A model generated the notes under the pieces. It made no database searches. It saw only the letters and a list, made by a program, of their open reading frames with translations, and was not told the DNA's origin. Shown here piece by piece: positions 12,535 to 23,268 of a DNA stretch of 64,000 bases. Position 1 is the first letter of the stretch; the number at the start of each line of letters is the position of its first letter. Origin of the DNA: Xenia sp. Carnegie-2017 (lineage: Eukaryota > Cnidaria > Anthozoa > Malacalcyonacea > Xeniidae); NCBI RefSeq assembly GCF_021976095.1, contig NW_025813492.1:1-64000 (forward strand). The letters are read 5' to 3'. A program made the translations under genes and the position numbers.

Positions 12535-12778
12535 TATTCATTAACTGGAACGTGCATTCAATAAAATCAAAGAAAGGAACATTAAGATAAAGCATACATT
12601 CAAATAATCTTAAACTAACTCTTTCTCAACAGAAATAATCATTCGCAGATCGTCTGTCCCAACTGTAACACCGCACTTCTCTGTCATATAAAGTGTTGTT
12701 TATGTTTATTTGAATGTCTGCTTTATCTTAATGTTCCTTTCTTTGATTTTATTGAATGCACGTTCCAGTTAATGAATA
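12535..12778. repeat. 73-bp inverted repeat (hairpin), loop about 98 nt
   Basis: 12535-12607 and 12706-12778 are reverse complements with one mismatch (72 of 73). The loop at 12608-12705 is unrelated. Immediately after it is a direct repeat of a 25-bp unit at 12780-12829 (AAAATTTATTCACAAACACTG twice, with a short spacer). No transposase is nearby. Confidence 0.9.
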
Positions 12779-12864
12779 TAGAAAATTTATTCACAAACAC
12801 TGTATTGAAAATTTATTCACAAACACTGTACTTTCTTCTTTTATATTCGTTTTCCAAATGTAGG

Positions 12865-13037
12865 CATGAAAACCTAAAGACCTTGAAAGGAGATGCTTAC
12901 AAATTAGAGAGTTTCGTCGATGAGATTGCCGAGAAAGATGCTGTCATGTCGTGTGACGGCTCAAATGCTCGTGGTATTGGTCAAACTACCACGATATACT
13001 CTGAAACCGTCAAGATTATCTTTGAAGCCATGAAAAG
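12865..13037 (+). other. Unidentified exon-like ORF
   Basis: An open stretch after a TAG acceptor encodes about 58 residues including LKTLKGDAYKLESFVDEIAE and ARGIGQTTTIYSETVKIIF. It does not match the CDC5L C-terminus that would be expected here. Codon use looks coding, but I do not recognise a family. It could be an exon of another truncated gene. Confidence 0.35.
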
Positions 13038-13194
13038 GTAGTTTTCACGTGTAGGGCTGTTCTGCCGTTGTATGTTTATGGACAAGTGTTTACACACATT
13101 TCAATGGTTATATTTGAGGTTAATATCTTTATCATGCGAAATCATCACCATTTCCATGGCAATGCCCCGGGGCAAAGATTTAGAACCCATGGGG

Positions 13195-13402
13195 TGACGC
13201 AAGGACGCCATCTTGAAAGTTGGCAAAAAGCAAAAATCCATGTAAAAAATAAGTTAAAGAAGGTTGAAAAACCCACTCCTATCAAACATTTTAAAAACCA
13301 AACCTAGACTATAAACTTTACAACTGTATATCAACTCAGGAAAAGCAGATATTAATCCTAAATGCCTTCAGTTTTACCACCTTTCAAGATGGCGGCTTGC
13401 CT
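13195..13402. mobile_element. Small TIR element, about 205 bp
   Basis: Imperfect terminal inverted repeat: GACGCAAGGACGCCATCTTG at the left and the inverse of GCAAGCCGCCATCTTGAAAG at the right. There is no coding capacity. Possible MITE. Confidence 0.55.
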
Positions 13403-14270
13403 CACTCATAACCACTTCGTAACTTTTAGCATTTTGGAGGAGTCAGATATGTAGTATATTGGGCTCTAGGTCATTGATCCGGGAGCTGACACTTTTTGCC
13501 TCTGCTAGCCATTTCTTTAACTTGTAGGGATAATTATAATTAGTCTGTTATACAGCTGGCTATATGTATTTTATCCAACATACATCCATGTTACAACTTA
13601 CGAGTAAAAATGAAAAAGCAATCCTTTGCAGTGACAAAAATGGCCATTTTATCTGGTATTCAAAGCTCACTAACGAAGAAAGCTTAGCGTCTATAAACAT
13701 TCCCTGCTGCTAGCCATGCTCAAAACCTTATAAGGTATTGCTTCGTGTGATTAGCTCAACCCGATAGTCCAGTCATCGTGCAAGTTCGGTCATGCTAAAT
13801 AAATAATCATCGTTCATTTGTTAAGAAATGTATAGGGTTAAAATTCTGTGAACGGCAAAATATTTTAAAACCAATAACCAATAATTAACTTACTAACTTT
13901 TACATCTTTGTGTTATGTTTATGCGTTTGAGTGTGATTGACATCAATGTAATAAAGTCGAGTTGGTTTTAAAACTCTACTTGATCAATTTTTGAAGAAGA
14001 GCTGCGGTTTGTTGTTTTAGTTCATCATTTATCTTAGGACTTTTTATGGACCTATGCTTTTTGAAAGAATATGCAACGCTTTGTTCTGTTAACTTCGCTT
14101 TGAGCTTTGTCCTGTAGTTTAGAAACAAAACTTTCAGTATTTTTTTCATTTCGACACAGACACTCCGTGAAACGTTTCGTTGCTGTTACAAGTTGGTGCG
14201 GTAAGAAAACTCCTCAGAATCCCTGGTTTTTCGAATGGATTATCCGTCCTCTGTACATTGGCGGTGCTAA
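13403..14270. other. No gene recognised
   Basis: AT-rich; only short ORFs without domains. It may contain the remains of the PLE body whose terminus follows. Confidence 0.45.
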
Positions 14271-14272
14271 GT

Positions 14273-14315
14273 GACTCTGAAGATGACTACCGGTAAGGTT
14301 GTCGAAACGTCAGTC
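14273..14315 (+). ncRNA. Hammerhead-ribozyme-like motif in a PLE terminal sequence
   Basis: The order is stem I strand GACT, core CTGAAGA, a stem II hairpin (GACTACC paired to GGTTGTC with one mismatch, one extra T after the core), core GAA, then the palindromic ACGT as a minimal stem III, C as the cleavage-site base, and AGTC closing stem I. Hammerhead motifs with very short stem III that act as dimers are known in Penelope-like elements. The pairing is read by eye and activity is untested. Confidence 0.65.
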
Positions 14316-14420
14316 AACAACAAAATCCTAGTTCTCAGGACTATACCAACCTGGACGATCTACATTTACAAACATGTAACGATATTCCCGGGTATAAACC
14401 ACTTACTTTATAAGTTGGTT
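14316..14420 (+). repeat. Penelope-type terminal sequence downstream of the ribozyme motif
   Basis: Contains the blocks TTCTCAGGACTATACCAACC, CTACATTTACAAACATGTAA, TTCCCGGG and ACCACTTACTTTA shared with 59150-59216 and 8555-8641. No RT ORF is visible next to it, so it looks like a solo terminal repeat. Confidence 0.65.
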
Positions 14421-14811
14421 TGTCAAACAGGACCTCGCAACATGGACTTAACCCTCAAACGCTCTCTCAACTGACTTTGTAGAACATTTTCTATGTCAGA
14501 ACAGATTTTTCTAATACTTATAGTGCTTTTCCGTAATATCATTTGTTTTTTGATTATCAGAGTGAACACGATAGATATATCATTACCTATATCAATGATA
14601 GATCAGTGTGACACATGGCAGATAAATCTTTACCAAGTGAGATTCCCTTATCTACTCAGAAACTAACCACAGCAATTTCTTCTAGTCAACCATTCTTTTC
14701 TATTAGCTATGATGCATAAACTTGAGTTACTTGAATAATCACTTTTTTCTTGTTTTATTGAATAGAAATCATAGTTTTTGCTTCATTTTTTAATTATTTA
14801 CAATGTTAGTC

Positions 14812-14920
14812 TTGTTAGGGTTAGGGTTACAATGTTAGTCAACGGTCTACTCAAAATGAAAACGTTCTACACAAAATGAAAACGGTCTACTAAAAATGAA
14901 AACGATCTACACAAAAAAAT
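14812..14920. repeat. Two telomere-type hexamers and a 21-bp tandem repeat
   Basis: GTTAGGGTTAGGGTTA occurs at about 14815-14830, followed by four units of the form ACGGTCTACTCAAAATGAAA at 14846-14915. Two hexamers alone are not evidence of a telomere. Confidence 0.6.
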
Positions 14921-14978
14921 TTATAACCTCTATCTGGAGAACACAAAATATGTTGCGATGTAAACAGTTATTGCTTAC

Positions 14979-15806
14979 CCTTTTTTTGTAAAGCTTTTTT
15001 GCAAGCTAAGATGATCGCAACAACAATGATTCCGAAAACAAAAGCAAATGCAGTTGCCGATATAAAAACAGTTGTAGTTAACCAGGATTCGGTTGACGAC
15101 CCTGTTATGTCATTGGCTGGTTTTGTTGAACCTGTAAAATTGAACAATATGCATTGAACAATATGCACTATCATACGATATCCAAAAGGTTTTTGTTGTA
15201 GAAGATCGAGTTTCACACAAAATTAGTAAGGCTCTAAAATCTATTACTGTGCAAAAATAAAACGGGCAGAAACAAACTAGAATAAAACAGGCAAGAAAAT
15301 TTTAATTTCAAGATAACATCACACATTTTCCTTACCCGTTTTCTCAACGATTTTCCCTGATGGCCAAGATGATGGTGTGATCTTCGTATTTTCTGGAGTG
15401 ATCTTTTCATTTTTTGGTCCGCTTATAACACCAGATAGCTTTGTTGCCAAGGTTATTTTAGATGACGATGAAGGCTGACGAAAGGTCAGCAAAGAAAGCG
15501 TTGGTTTTTCGGTTGAAGCAACTGGACAAGAAGAAATATCACAATCCTTGTCCAACGTAAGACCTGAGAAATAAAAATATTTGAAGCAAACGTGTGAAAT
15601 TTTTTTTGCGCCTCAACTTTCTATGCAATTTATGGACAAGGATTGAAAACGTTATAATACGAAACGAAATAACAAGGTAGTCATACCTTTTTTCTCAAAG
15701 TTCATTCCATAAACTGACTTTTTATCTCTTGTAACGTAAACAGCAAACAATATGGAACATTTTGCTTTCTTGCTTGATAAACTAGAAAATGTACCATCAC
15801 CATTGT
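14979..15806 (-). CDS. Type I membrane protein, 3' exons (extracellular end, stalk, transmembrane)
   Basis: Three minus-strand exons with good splice borders and compatible phases. 15806-15687 has DNGDGTFSSLSSKKAKCSIL and VYVTRDKKSVYGMNFEKKG. 15563-15336 has DCDISSCP and then a Ser/Thr/Pro-rich stalk. 15131-14979 holds a stalk end and the helix FISATAFAFVFGIIVVAIIL followed by ACKKALQKKG, a positive stop-transfer sequence. The last exon ends at a GTAAGC donor, so a cytoplasmic tail continues to the left, but I could not find it. A possible earlier exon at 15911-15848 (YKDKLYSYRKLSSLNDIQW) does not join in frame. N-terminal domains and signal peptide are not found. The layout recalls single-pass adhesion or Ig-type receptors; the family is not identified. 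Confidence 0.55.
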
Positions 15807-15911
15807 CTATATAAGATATAAAAAGCATGTATCTATCGATGTTTTACCATTGAATATCGTTTAAAGATGACAATTTTCTGTAGCTATAAAGCTTGTCCTT
15901 ATATTGAAAGC

Positions 15912-17040
15912 CTGGGGAAAATAAAATTGCATGATTTCCACTGAAAGCGTAAAAATATGACTAAAAGAAAGTAGTATAAAGATATAACATAAAAATAAAT
16001 TTATTTCACAAATTAAAGTGATCATCGAGTGACTTCTTCATTATTTTAAAAGTATTCATTACCCCTCAATGTTTTTTCATAGTGCAACTATAGCAGATTC
16101 GACAAAAATGATCTCATTAATATTTACTCTTCATTAAAAAAAAATCACGATATTAGATCATATTAGATCAATGCATTCTAGTAATACAATGAAGATATGA
16201 TGTATTTTTTTCATGTACACCAAAAACAACCTAGCATGCAAATATTGTTCACACTTTTTTGTGTAGTCAACAGTCCAGTTCAGGTTTTAGCACATGAACT
16301 ACGCTTACCGGATTTCCACTTGCAAAAAGCATTCGCGCGAATCGAATCGTCTTCCATCGATTTTCTTTTTGAAGTTGAACTAATCACGATGCAAATATAG
16401 ATAAAAAACATTTTGCAGGCCAACTTTACGAGAGAAAAATGCATAAGCCTAATGCATGACCTGTTGACAAAACCTATCCGAAATAGGGCTATAGGGCACG
16501 CAAACATGCGTTCACATAGGCCTTCTTTCACAACACTCGCGCGCTCATTAATAAGCAAATGAAACGTGTCTTACTAACGTACTACGGAACTTAATCTCAC
16601 GAAAATGAGACACTATCATTTATATGCATTGGTGGCCTAAACCGCATTACAACAATGTTACGATTACTTCGAACTTGGAAGTGCAACAGAAAGAACGCGC
16701 GCTATTTGGTTTCGTTTCATTTCATACATAAATTTCTTTGTGTAAAGAATGTTCGACCAGACGGTTTATGTTAAAAATAACCACGGCAGGAAATTACTGC
16801 TCAAACACGTTTCTTCTAGACGTTCGTCATCGTGATTAAAATTCCTTTTGGTTGATGCATATTTCTATGTTATCATCAACTGTTTTTGTCATTCACGATG
16901 AGAGGATTAATTGGATACCGACATATACCGTTTTGTGAAATTACCAACACAGCACAAGTTAAGTTTGAATCTATGTAGGTCGGCGGATGAAATGCTTCGT
17001 ACATATTACTGGATGTTTACCGTTCTCGTCCGCCACAGAT
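15912..17040. other. No gene recognised
   Basis: AT-rich; ORFs on both strands at 16197-16558 overlap each other and lack domains. This could be 3' flank of the Maf gene or upstream exons of the membrane protein that I cannot recognise. Confidence 0.45.
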
Positions 17041-17859
17041 TCATAAATTTATTTTCCAATTATCGCGTTGAAACAAGGCAAGTTCTAGCTCAATTTGTAA
17101 ACTACCGAGCTCCTTTTCCAAATCACCGTTGCTTCGCTGTAAACTGCTGGCTTCGTCGATCTTCTTTTGTCGAAAAGACTTGGCATATTCTCGATTCTTC
17201 AAAGTCCGCCTACGATGCTTAATCTGCTGGACAATCCGCGGCTGCAGATGTCGCACTCGCCTGTTCAGTTCCTTAGTATCCAGAGCTATCAAATCCTCAT
17301 CATTGATATACTCTTCTGTGTTCACTGGTGAAACGCAAGGTACTTCGGCTTCGGGACTTGAAATTGGACTAGTGTCGACAAGTGGATATGAAGAACTTGA
17401 CGTACTGGACCTTACTCGATTCCTTCCACGTTGCTTAACTTGTTGAACACTTCCAGCGTGATGTTTGTTGACATTGCTGTAGGAATGTAAATCTTCAATA
17501 TTTTCAGTCGTTACTATCTAAACAATCAAATGAAACATTGACAACCATAGGATCAACTCTAACCTTGATGCCAAAACAAATTATAAAAAGGTAGCTTGAA
17601 CTGGAATTCTTTGCTACAGAGAACACATTGTGTATATCACAATTATGTTTTGCTCCTTTTAATCATGTGAAATAAAACTTTGAAATAAAAAATGTTAACA
17701 AAAGGTGTCTCTGGAAAGCATGAAAATGACCAGGCACATAGTAAGTTAGTAACCCAGGGGTCAGCTGTAAAAAGTCAACATACCTGGACAGGCTGGACTG
17801 TAATAGAACTAGAATTAGAACTGTTTTGGCTTGGGATGTCATCAGCCGTTGATGCCTGC
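17041..17859 (-). CDS. Maf-family bZIP transcription factor, 3' exons
   Basis: Two minus-strand exons joined in phase 0. 17859-17784 has QASTADDIPSQNSSNSSS and QPVQ, with a GTATGT donor. 17517-17041 ends at a TGA. The second exon carries a Ser-rich segment, then INDEDLIALDTKELNRRVRH, the extended homology region of Maf proteins, then IKHRRRTLKNREYAKSFRQK, the basic DNA-binding region with the Maf-like RRTLKNR, then a leucine-zipper-like coiled coil to the end (ELELALFQRDNWK). Maf proteins bind extended AP-1 sites (MARE) as dimers. The basic region has REY where many Mafs have RGY, and SFR where they have SCR. No start codon or activation domain is in view, so upstream exons are missing or unrecognised. 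It shows no breaks, and it may be one of the few functional host genes here. Confidence 0.75.
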
Positions 17860-18099
17860 TGATTGAGAAAAATACTTAAAATCTGAATCAACGAAATATC
17901 TTTGCTCGTGCTCAATGCTCATCTGTTAAATTTGTTTCAAATCAACAAAGACAAACTACTGTTGGATTGATATAAACTAAATGCGAAATAACTCTCTCAT
18001 TTATCTCTGCTTAAAGGACATTGGCAACGAAAATTTTTCTTTCATACGTTTATCATAGATAGCTATGGAATACTTAATTTCGTGTTTTCGTGTCTCTTT

Positions 18100-18215
18100 T
18101 GAATTTTGCTGTTGAGAAAATTTGACATAAATTTGAATCCTTATCCGCCATTTTGAAAAAAGGCATGCTAAATTATGCCAGAATACATTACTGACGTCAT
18201 TAGCTGGTATCCACT
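18100..18215 (-). repeat. Dispersed MITE-like repeat, copy 1
   Basis: On the minus strand it shares with 19635-19745 (plus) the order CCAGC-AATGACGTCA, TTTTTTCAAAAT, ATCC or GGCGGAT, AA-TTT-TGT. It is related but diverged and non-coding. Confidence 0.45.
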
Positions 18216-18850
18216 GAATGACACAATATAAAATAATAGTATTATATAATATATAGCACATTTGTTCCCTGGAATTTTAAAACAAAAACAACAGTCGGCG
18301 GTTGTTAAGATTAACAAAAGTTGTGTAGTTTATCACGCTTATATACTTTTCCAATATTTAGTCGTTATAAGACGTAGAAACGTTTATTTTAGCAGATCTT
18401 ACAACTAGGTTTTGCCGACATACCAAGTGTAAGCCCAGACAACAACAAGCGCGTTTTATACTCTGCACATTTCGTGCAATAGAAATATTTCATTTTCCCA
18501 TATTACAAACCTGTGACCAACAAATGAGTTATACGTTTAATTTATTATTTGTATACATAAGAGTCTGAAAGATTATGTAGTTTTATATAGGTGATAAGCT
18601 CTAAGCCGCTATGTTTTGTTCTTGACTGTAGAGTTTCGTTTATCCGTAATGTTTTACGTGCGTGTTTGCGTGCACAATGTACAAAACACTTTTCGATTAA
18701 CTTTATAACTTATGAATGAATACAAGTTTTGGGTGGATCACTCATGCATTTTGCTTTTGCGCAGTTCGTGACAATCCTTCGATAATGATATGGCATCGCA
18801 ATTGCAGATCATAACAAAGAACATCAAAGAGCGTCTGTCTAAGACTAAAT
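18216..18850. other. No gene recognised
   Basis: Non-coding in appearance, downstream of the P2X7-like fragment. No repeat structure noted. Confidence 0.4.
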
Positions 18851-19462
18851 TTACGGTCTTTCGTGATAACATGCGTATTTAAAATGTGTATAAAGTCCGT
18901 CTGGTGACACGAAGCGTTTTCGTATGCTAGCATAAACACAAGCAGGAAATGGTCTTCGATGTTTCTTCCCCAAAATTTGAAAAATCCACCTAGAACATCT
19001 TTGATAGGCAACTAATCGATACAGCTTTTGTATTCTCTCTAGATCCTCATCACACAGGGGCCAGTTTTCTTCAAGATGCCGACACGTCTATCTTTAACAC
19101 ACTTTCTGAGAGCATATTGTCCCTAAATTCTTGGTGTGCTGTCAAGAAATTTACTCCTTGAGTTTCTGTTTGGCCTAGCAAAGCCTCATACTCATCGTAT
19201 TCAAGCGCTTTTTCGTGGCAACAAAACACTCGATTGCCTTTTTTGACAAAGTAGAATGTCCACACTTACACCAACTAAGAGTTTGAAGGCGCTAAGCATT
19301 TGCTTTCTCAAATTCAGCATGTATTTCATCCTCCGACGAGGACAAGTCGCTCTGCTCACTCTCCTGTTCGGAACCGCTTTCTTCACTAGTTTCGGCCTTC
19401 ACTTCAGGTTCATATTGATAGGACAGAACCTCACCCGGTTGATTTTCGTGTATGTCATCCAT
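18851..19462 (-). pseudogene. P2X7 C-terminal-domain-like protein (P2RX7 ballast domain family)
   Basis: On the minus strand the start ATG at 19462 opens an acidic N-terminus (MDDIHENQPGEVLSYQYEPE followed by a Glu/Ser run). Blocks in changing frames follow: VKKGNRVFCCHEKALEYDEY (about 19200-19255), LSESVLKIDVC plus RHLEENWPLCDEDLERI (about 19030-19110), RLVAYQRCSRWIFQILGKK (about 18965-19015) and CVYASIRKRFVSPDGLYTHF (about 18875-18940). The Cys-rich blocks resemble the cytoplasmic ballast domain of the P2X7 receptor (human CAYRCYATWRFG and RWRIRKEF). Many aquatic invertebrates carry expanded stand-alone copies of this domain. At least two frame changes within a single open stretch mean this copy is broken. 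The P2X channel part is absent, as is usual for stand-alone copies. Confidence 0.7.
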
Positions 19463-19534
19463 TACAGCAAAAAAAAAACCGTAAAATACGCTTTAAATGT
19501 GTTGTAACGCAGTCAATCACAAAGTATATTGTAT

Positions 19535-19630
19535 TGTTGTTTTGAGCAGAGCCCTCTATGTTGTTTTGAGCAGAGCCCTCTATAGTATATATATATATAT
19601 AAAGTATATTATACTATAGGGCTCTGGTTT
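19535..19630. repeat. Short direct repeat and TA-rich palindrome
   Basis: TTGTTTTGAGCAGAGCCCTC occurs twice (about 19539 and 19562). The second copy runs into TATAGTATATATATATATAT, and the inverse TATACTATAGGGCTCTG follows at 19609-19626. This is a strong cruciform candidate, and it may be the terminus of the neighbouring MITE-like repeat. Confidence 0.75.
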
Positions 19631-19634
19631 TTTA

Positions 19635-19745
19635 ACTCACCAGCCAATGACGTCACTACCGCTCGAGATAATTTTTTCAAAATTTTATCCAAGATGGCAC
19701 AATTTGTAAAACTTTTGCTGCAAATTTCTCAGCAACAAAATATTT
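19635..19745 (+). repeat. Dispersed MITE-like repeat, copy 2
   Basis: Begins CCAGCCAATGACGTCA and shares an ordered set of blocks with 18100-18215 in the opposite direction. Non-coding. Confidence 0.45.
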
Positions 19746-20405
19746 TTGAGAAAAAATTTTTCTATTTTAGTTGTTAGACATCACAAAGTTCATGTTCTCC
19801 AACGTTGTTTCCCCTGTCTCCGTTTCTTCTGAAGCCATTTTTCTCGTTACTATTTCTTGAGTTCTTTAGTATCCCGTCGGAGGTGCCACTATGTCGAGAA
19901 TTTGCCTCCGCTTTTAGATCGTAGTCCTCGAAAACTCACAGATATACGTTTATTTAACTAAATATATTGTACTCATGCAACCCCAAGTTGCCGTTTTGAA
20001 TACAGTCACTGTGCACGTACGTTTGCTCTTATTCTAATCACAGTACAGATACTAAAGAATAATCGTAATGGTACATCACTATCTAAGTACATGATTTAGA
20101 GGAATACAATCACTATCTATCCACTTCTAAGTCCCTCCTAATAAATGTAAATCTTTATGTGTTGAAGAGATATACGTAAGGCACACACTGACACCATAGA
20201 ATAGAGCTATGCTGACACACAAACACAGTTATTTCTTCACATCATTTCCGGAATCATTTCGCTATAGCAAGTATCTAACGAAACATTACCTCGTTTACTT
20301 ACGGTTTATTTTTTTTCGTTTGGCTCGGCTCGCAAACTAAAAAAAGAAACACGCTGTCTTCATCAAAAAAGTTCTTGGGGAACTACTACATTCTTAGAAG
20401 TGTAA
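19746..20405. other. No gene recognised
   Basis: Contains no recognisable 5' exons of TPX2 and no regulatory motif I can defend. Confidence 0.4.
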
Positions 20406-20417
20406 CAAGCTACAAAA

Positions 20418-20497
20418 ACAAACATAAAGCGCATAGTGACTTAAATCGACACCTTAGGATACACACTGGGGAGAAACCTTATCAATGTGAAAATTAA
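20418..20497 (+). pseudogene. C2H2 zinc finger fragment
   Basis: One open segment reads KAHSDLNRHLRIHTGEKPYQ followed by CE and a stop. This is the second half of a C2H2 finger, the canonical HTGEKP linker and the start of the next finger. There is no further finger on either side. It is a small fragment lying just before the first recognisable TPX2 exon; its parent gene is unknown. Confidence 0.75.
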
Positions 20498-21904
20498 TTT
20501 TAACTGAACCATTGCTCTCTTCAGACAACAGACGAGGAGATGTCGAAGGTATTGTTATTCCAGAAGAAATTAACGAAGCCCCTCTAAAGGCAACCCCAAA
20601 ACCAGGGAGAAACAGTACTTCAAATAAAGAAACGTTGCTTAAAAAAATGGGAACAGAAGAATCAATTCATGACAACGACAACGAAGTAGCAACAAAACCT
20701 GAAATAAATAAAGAGAATGTTCAAAACGCAATTGAAATTGTTGAAAATCACCATGATATTACTGAGAAAAAGCCTGCAGGTTTATCTAGGAACGAGGAAG
20801 ACAAATGTGAACCAAAAATTGTCCTAGAATGCCAAGAGATGAAAAGCATGAGAAACAGTAAGAATTCTGATGATGTCTCAAGTCCAATAGTCCAAACTGA
20901 AAATGTGCAGAACCAGAAGGAGTGAATGATGAGGACGACAAAGTTCGACATCATGATTCTCAATTGAAAGCAATTGATAATGTGACAGAAGAAAGTAATA
21001 ATGTTGAAAGAGAAAGAAATAATGGATAATGAGAAGAAACAAAGTGAAACTGTGACTGTAAAGGAAATTCAATTAGATGATACCAAGAACAGTGACACAT
21101 CATCAGAAACATCTTCTACTGACAAACCAAGAAAACCAGACAGGTATTTATAACAATTGTTTTTAATAACAGTACAGTATTTTACACAATGAAATGTTTA
21201 ATATCCAAGTTTGAGCAGGGCTTCCAAGAGAAGAAATCGTTCTTTGAATTCAACGGGACTTGCCAATGCTGCTAAAAGGAAAAGGCAGACAAGATCGTCT
21301 GCAGGAAGTGAGAGAAGCCGTCGTTCAAGATCAAGATCAAATATTCCAGAGTTGAAACCCCAGGAACTCACTGTACCTGTAACACCACAATGCCTGAAGT
21401 AAGAAGAAGAAAAAAATCGACTCACACATATTGCTAGGGAGTAATAACAGATAGGATTGAGTTACATTTTACATAATCTTTTGTTAAGGCGTCAGAAAAC
21501 CAACAAGCCTACAATGATCAAACTGAAAACAACCGAAGAACTTGAGATGGAATGCATTGCTAAGCTTCGCAAGCAAACCAAGAACCACATCAAAGCAAAT
21601 GAGAACATGATGAAAAAAGCATTTTCATGTACCTCGGTTAAGCCAGTAAAAACAAATTGCATTAGTCTAACACAACCACAGGAGTTTAATTTTCAAACTG
21701 AAAGAAGGATAAAGCAAAATCCAGAAATATCAAACCAATCATCAGACACAGTTAGTGAAGATGTTGAAAAGGGATTTTGGAACAGTTTAAGACAACATCC
21801 ACCTTCACCGGTAAACCTAAAATCTAACTTTTGTAAAGAAATACCAATAAAAAATTCACCTTGTGACATACTGAAGAATAATCGGTTAATAGATGTAGAT
21901 CATT

Positions 21905-22080
21905 CAGTTTGGTTGAGTCCTGAGGACTGTTGGTGTTGACATTGACTGTGAAGATGACTAATTCTAAGGTTTTCAGAACTGTCAGTTAACATCAACACCA
22001 ACAATCTTTCTCAGAACTTTACCCATGTGGATGATCTTGCACATCAAGAAAGACATGTAACTGATGGGTTACATCTGTTG
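21905..22080 (+). repeat. Degenerate Penelope-type terminal sequence in a TPX2 intron
   Basis: Blocks GACTGTGAAGATGACTA, TCTAAGGTTTTCAGAACTGT and TTCTCAGAACTTTACCCA with GATGATCT follow the order of the 14273-14420 terminal sequence, but with several core hammerhead bases changed. An older copy of the same family. Confidence 0.55.
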
Positions 22081-22675
22081 ATGTACTGTTGATGTACTAA
22101 TCACAAAAAATTCAAACAAAATGGACAACCCCAATTGAAGGATTATTATTGTTCGTTTTTTGCCTATTTGAACCTTCTCCATAGTCGTTTATCTAGGTAA
22201 ATCAATAAGAAAAAATCTAATGCATTAGAATTGTCTCTACTACTGATGACGTGTACAAACTGTCGCATCTGTTGCGCAACTCATCCTTTCTTTCGATTCC
22301 TGTAGACATGGAAAAATCGTAATGTAACAATACCAAAGCCTTTCAATCTGAGTAATGGTGGACAAAAGAAACGCAAACATGCGACAATGGAGAAAGACGC
22401 CGGTGTAGAGAGTGATTCATACGTTCCCGTAGCTCTTCAAGTTTACAAGTTTCAAACTTCAACGCCTCCAAGATTTCATACTAAGGCAGCAAACGATAAA
22501 AACATGCCCTGTGCAAACAACCCAGAAGACAGTAATGACAATACGGTTGTAACGAAGACAAAATCGCTTACCGTCCCGAAGACACCGAATCTGAGCACCA
22601 AGACGCGTTCACGTCCCGTTGGTTGTGACGTGTTGAGTTGGCAAGAACAAGAAGAGAAAGACTTGAGAAAAACGA

Positions 22676-22718
22676 CGATTTTTTTGAGAGCAAACATGTT
22701 TCGACATTATCAGAATGC
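22676..22718 (-). ncRNA. Hammerhead-ribozyme-like motif, left arm of the PLE
   Basis: Reverse complement of the motif at 31246-31290: TGCA, CTGAAGA, one extra T, hairpin GGCAT with ATGTC, GAA, palindrome ACATGT, T, TGC. Pairing read by eye. Same layout as at 14273-14315. Confidence 0.55.
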
Positions 22719-22888
22719 CATCTTCAGTGCAGAATGGTTAGTAGTGTTAAGTAATATGATACGTAATATGATATGAATAAATTAATTACAATGAGTATTA
22801 AGTATTAAGAACTTATAACATAAGTTCTAAAAATAAGTATTAAGAACTTATAACAAAAAATATTATTATAAAGTAAATATAGTGTTGT

Positions 22889-23268
22889 TATAAGCTTCAA
22901 CAATTCCAGGCTTATGTGACCAGCAAGATACTCGTACATAAACTACTATTAAAACGACGACCGGTATACAGATAAATCTTTATTTCAATGCAATGCGTCA
23001 AACGTACGGTTCTAAACGACAGAGTATAGATATTAACATAACCGACAAGGAGGCCTAAAGCCGTAATCATCGTTACCTCGTAATTTGGCCACTAAATATA
23101 AACATCCATGTACAAAAAATACACCACTATACATGAATTGTGCTCAATCTCAAAAAGACCCCAAGAACCATGCTTTTATACGGGTCCCTTCTTGTTTTTC
23201 ATAATAATTAGCATAATAATTAGCATAATAATTAGCATAACCTAAGCTCTATGCATCTCGATCCTACA
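22889..23268 (-). repeat. BEL/Pao LTR, left copy (3' LTR on minus strand)
   Basis: Nearly identical to 29478-29856. On the minus strand it starts TGTAGGATCG and ends AAGCTTATA. Confidence 0.9.

Noticed and set aside
13745-13800. tRNA-like sequence with TTAGCTCAACCCGA
   Set aside because: No acceptor or anticodon stem forms and the downstream GTTCGGTCATG does not fit a T arm.
14812-14832. Telomeric TTAGGG repeat
   Set aside because: Only two full hexamers; not enough for a telomere or an interstitial telomeric array.
15848-15911. Extra upstream exon of the membrane protein
   Set aside because: Splice borders look fine, but joining it to the 15806 exon gives an immediate stop, so I left it out of the gene model.
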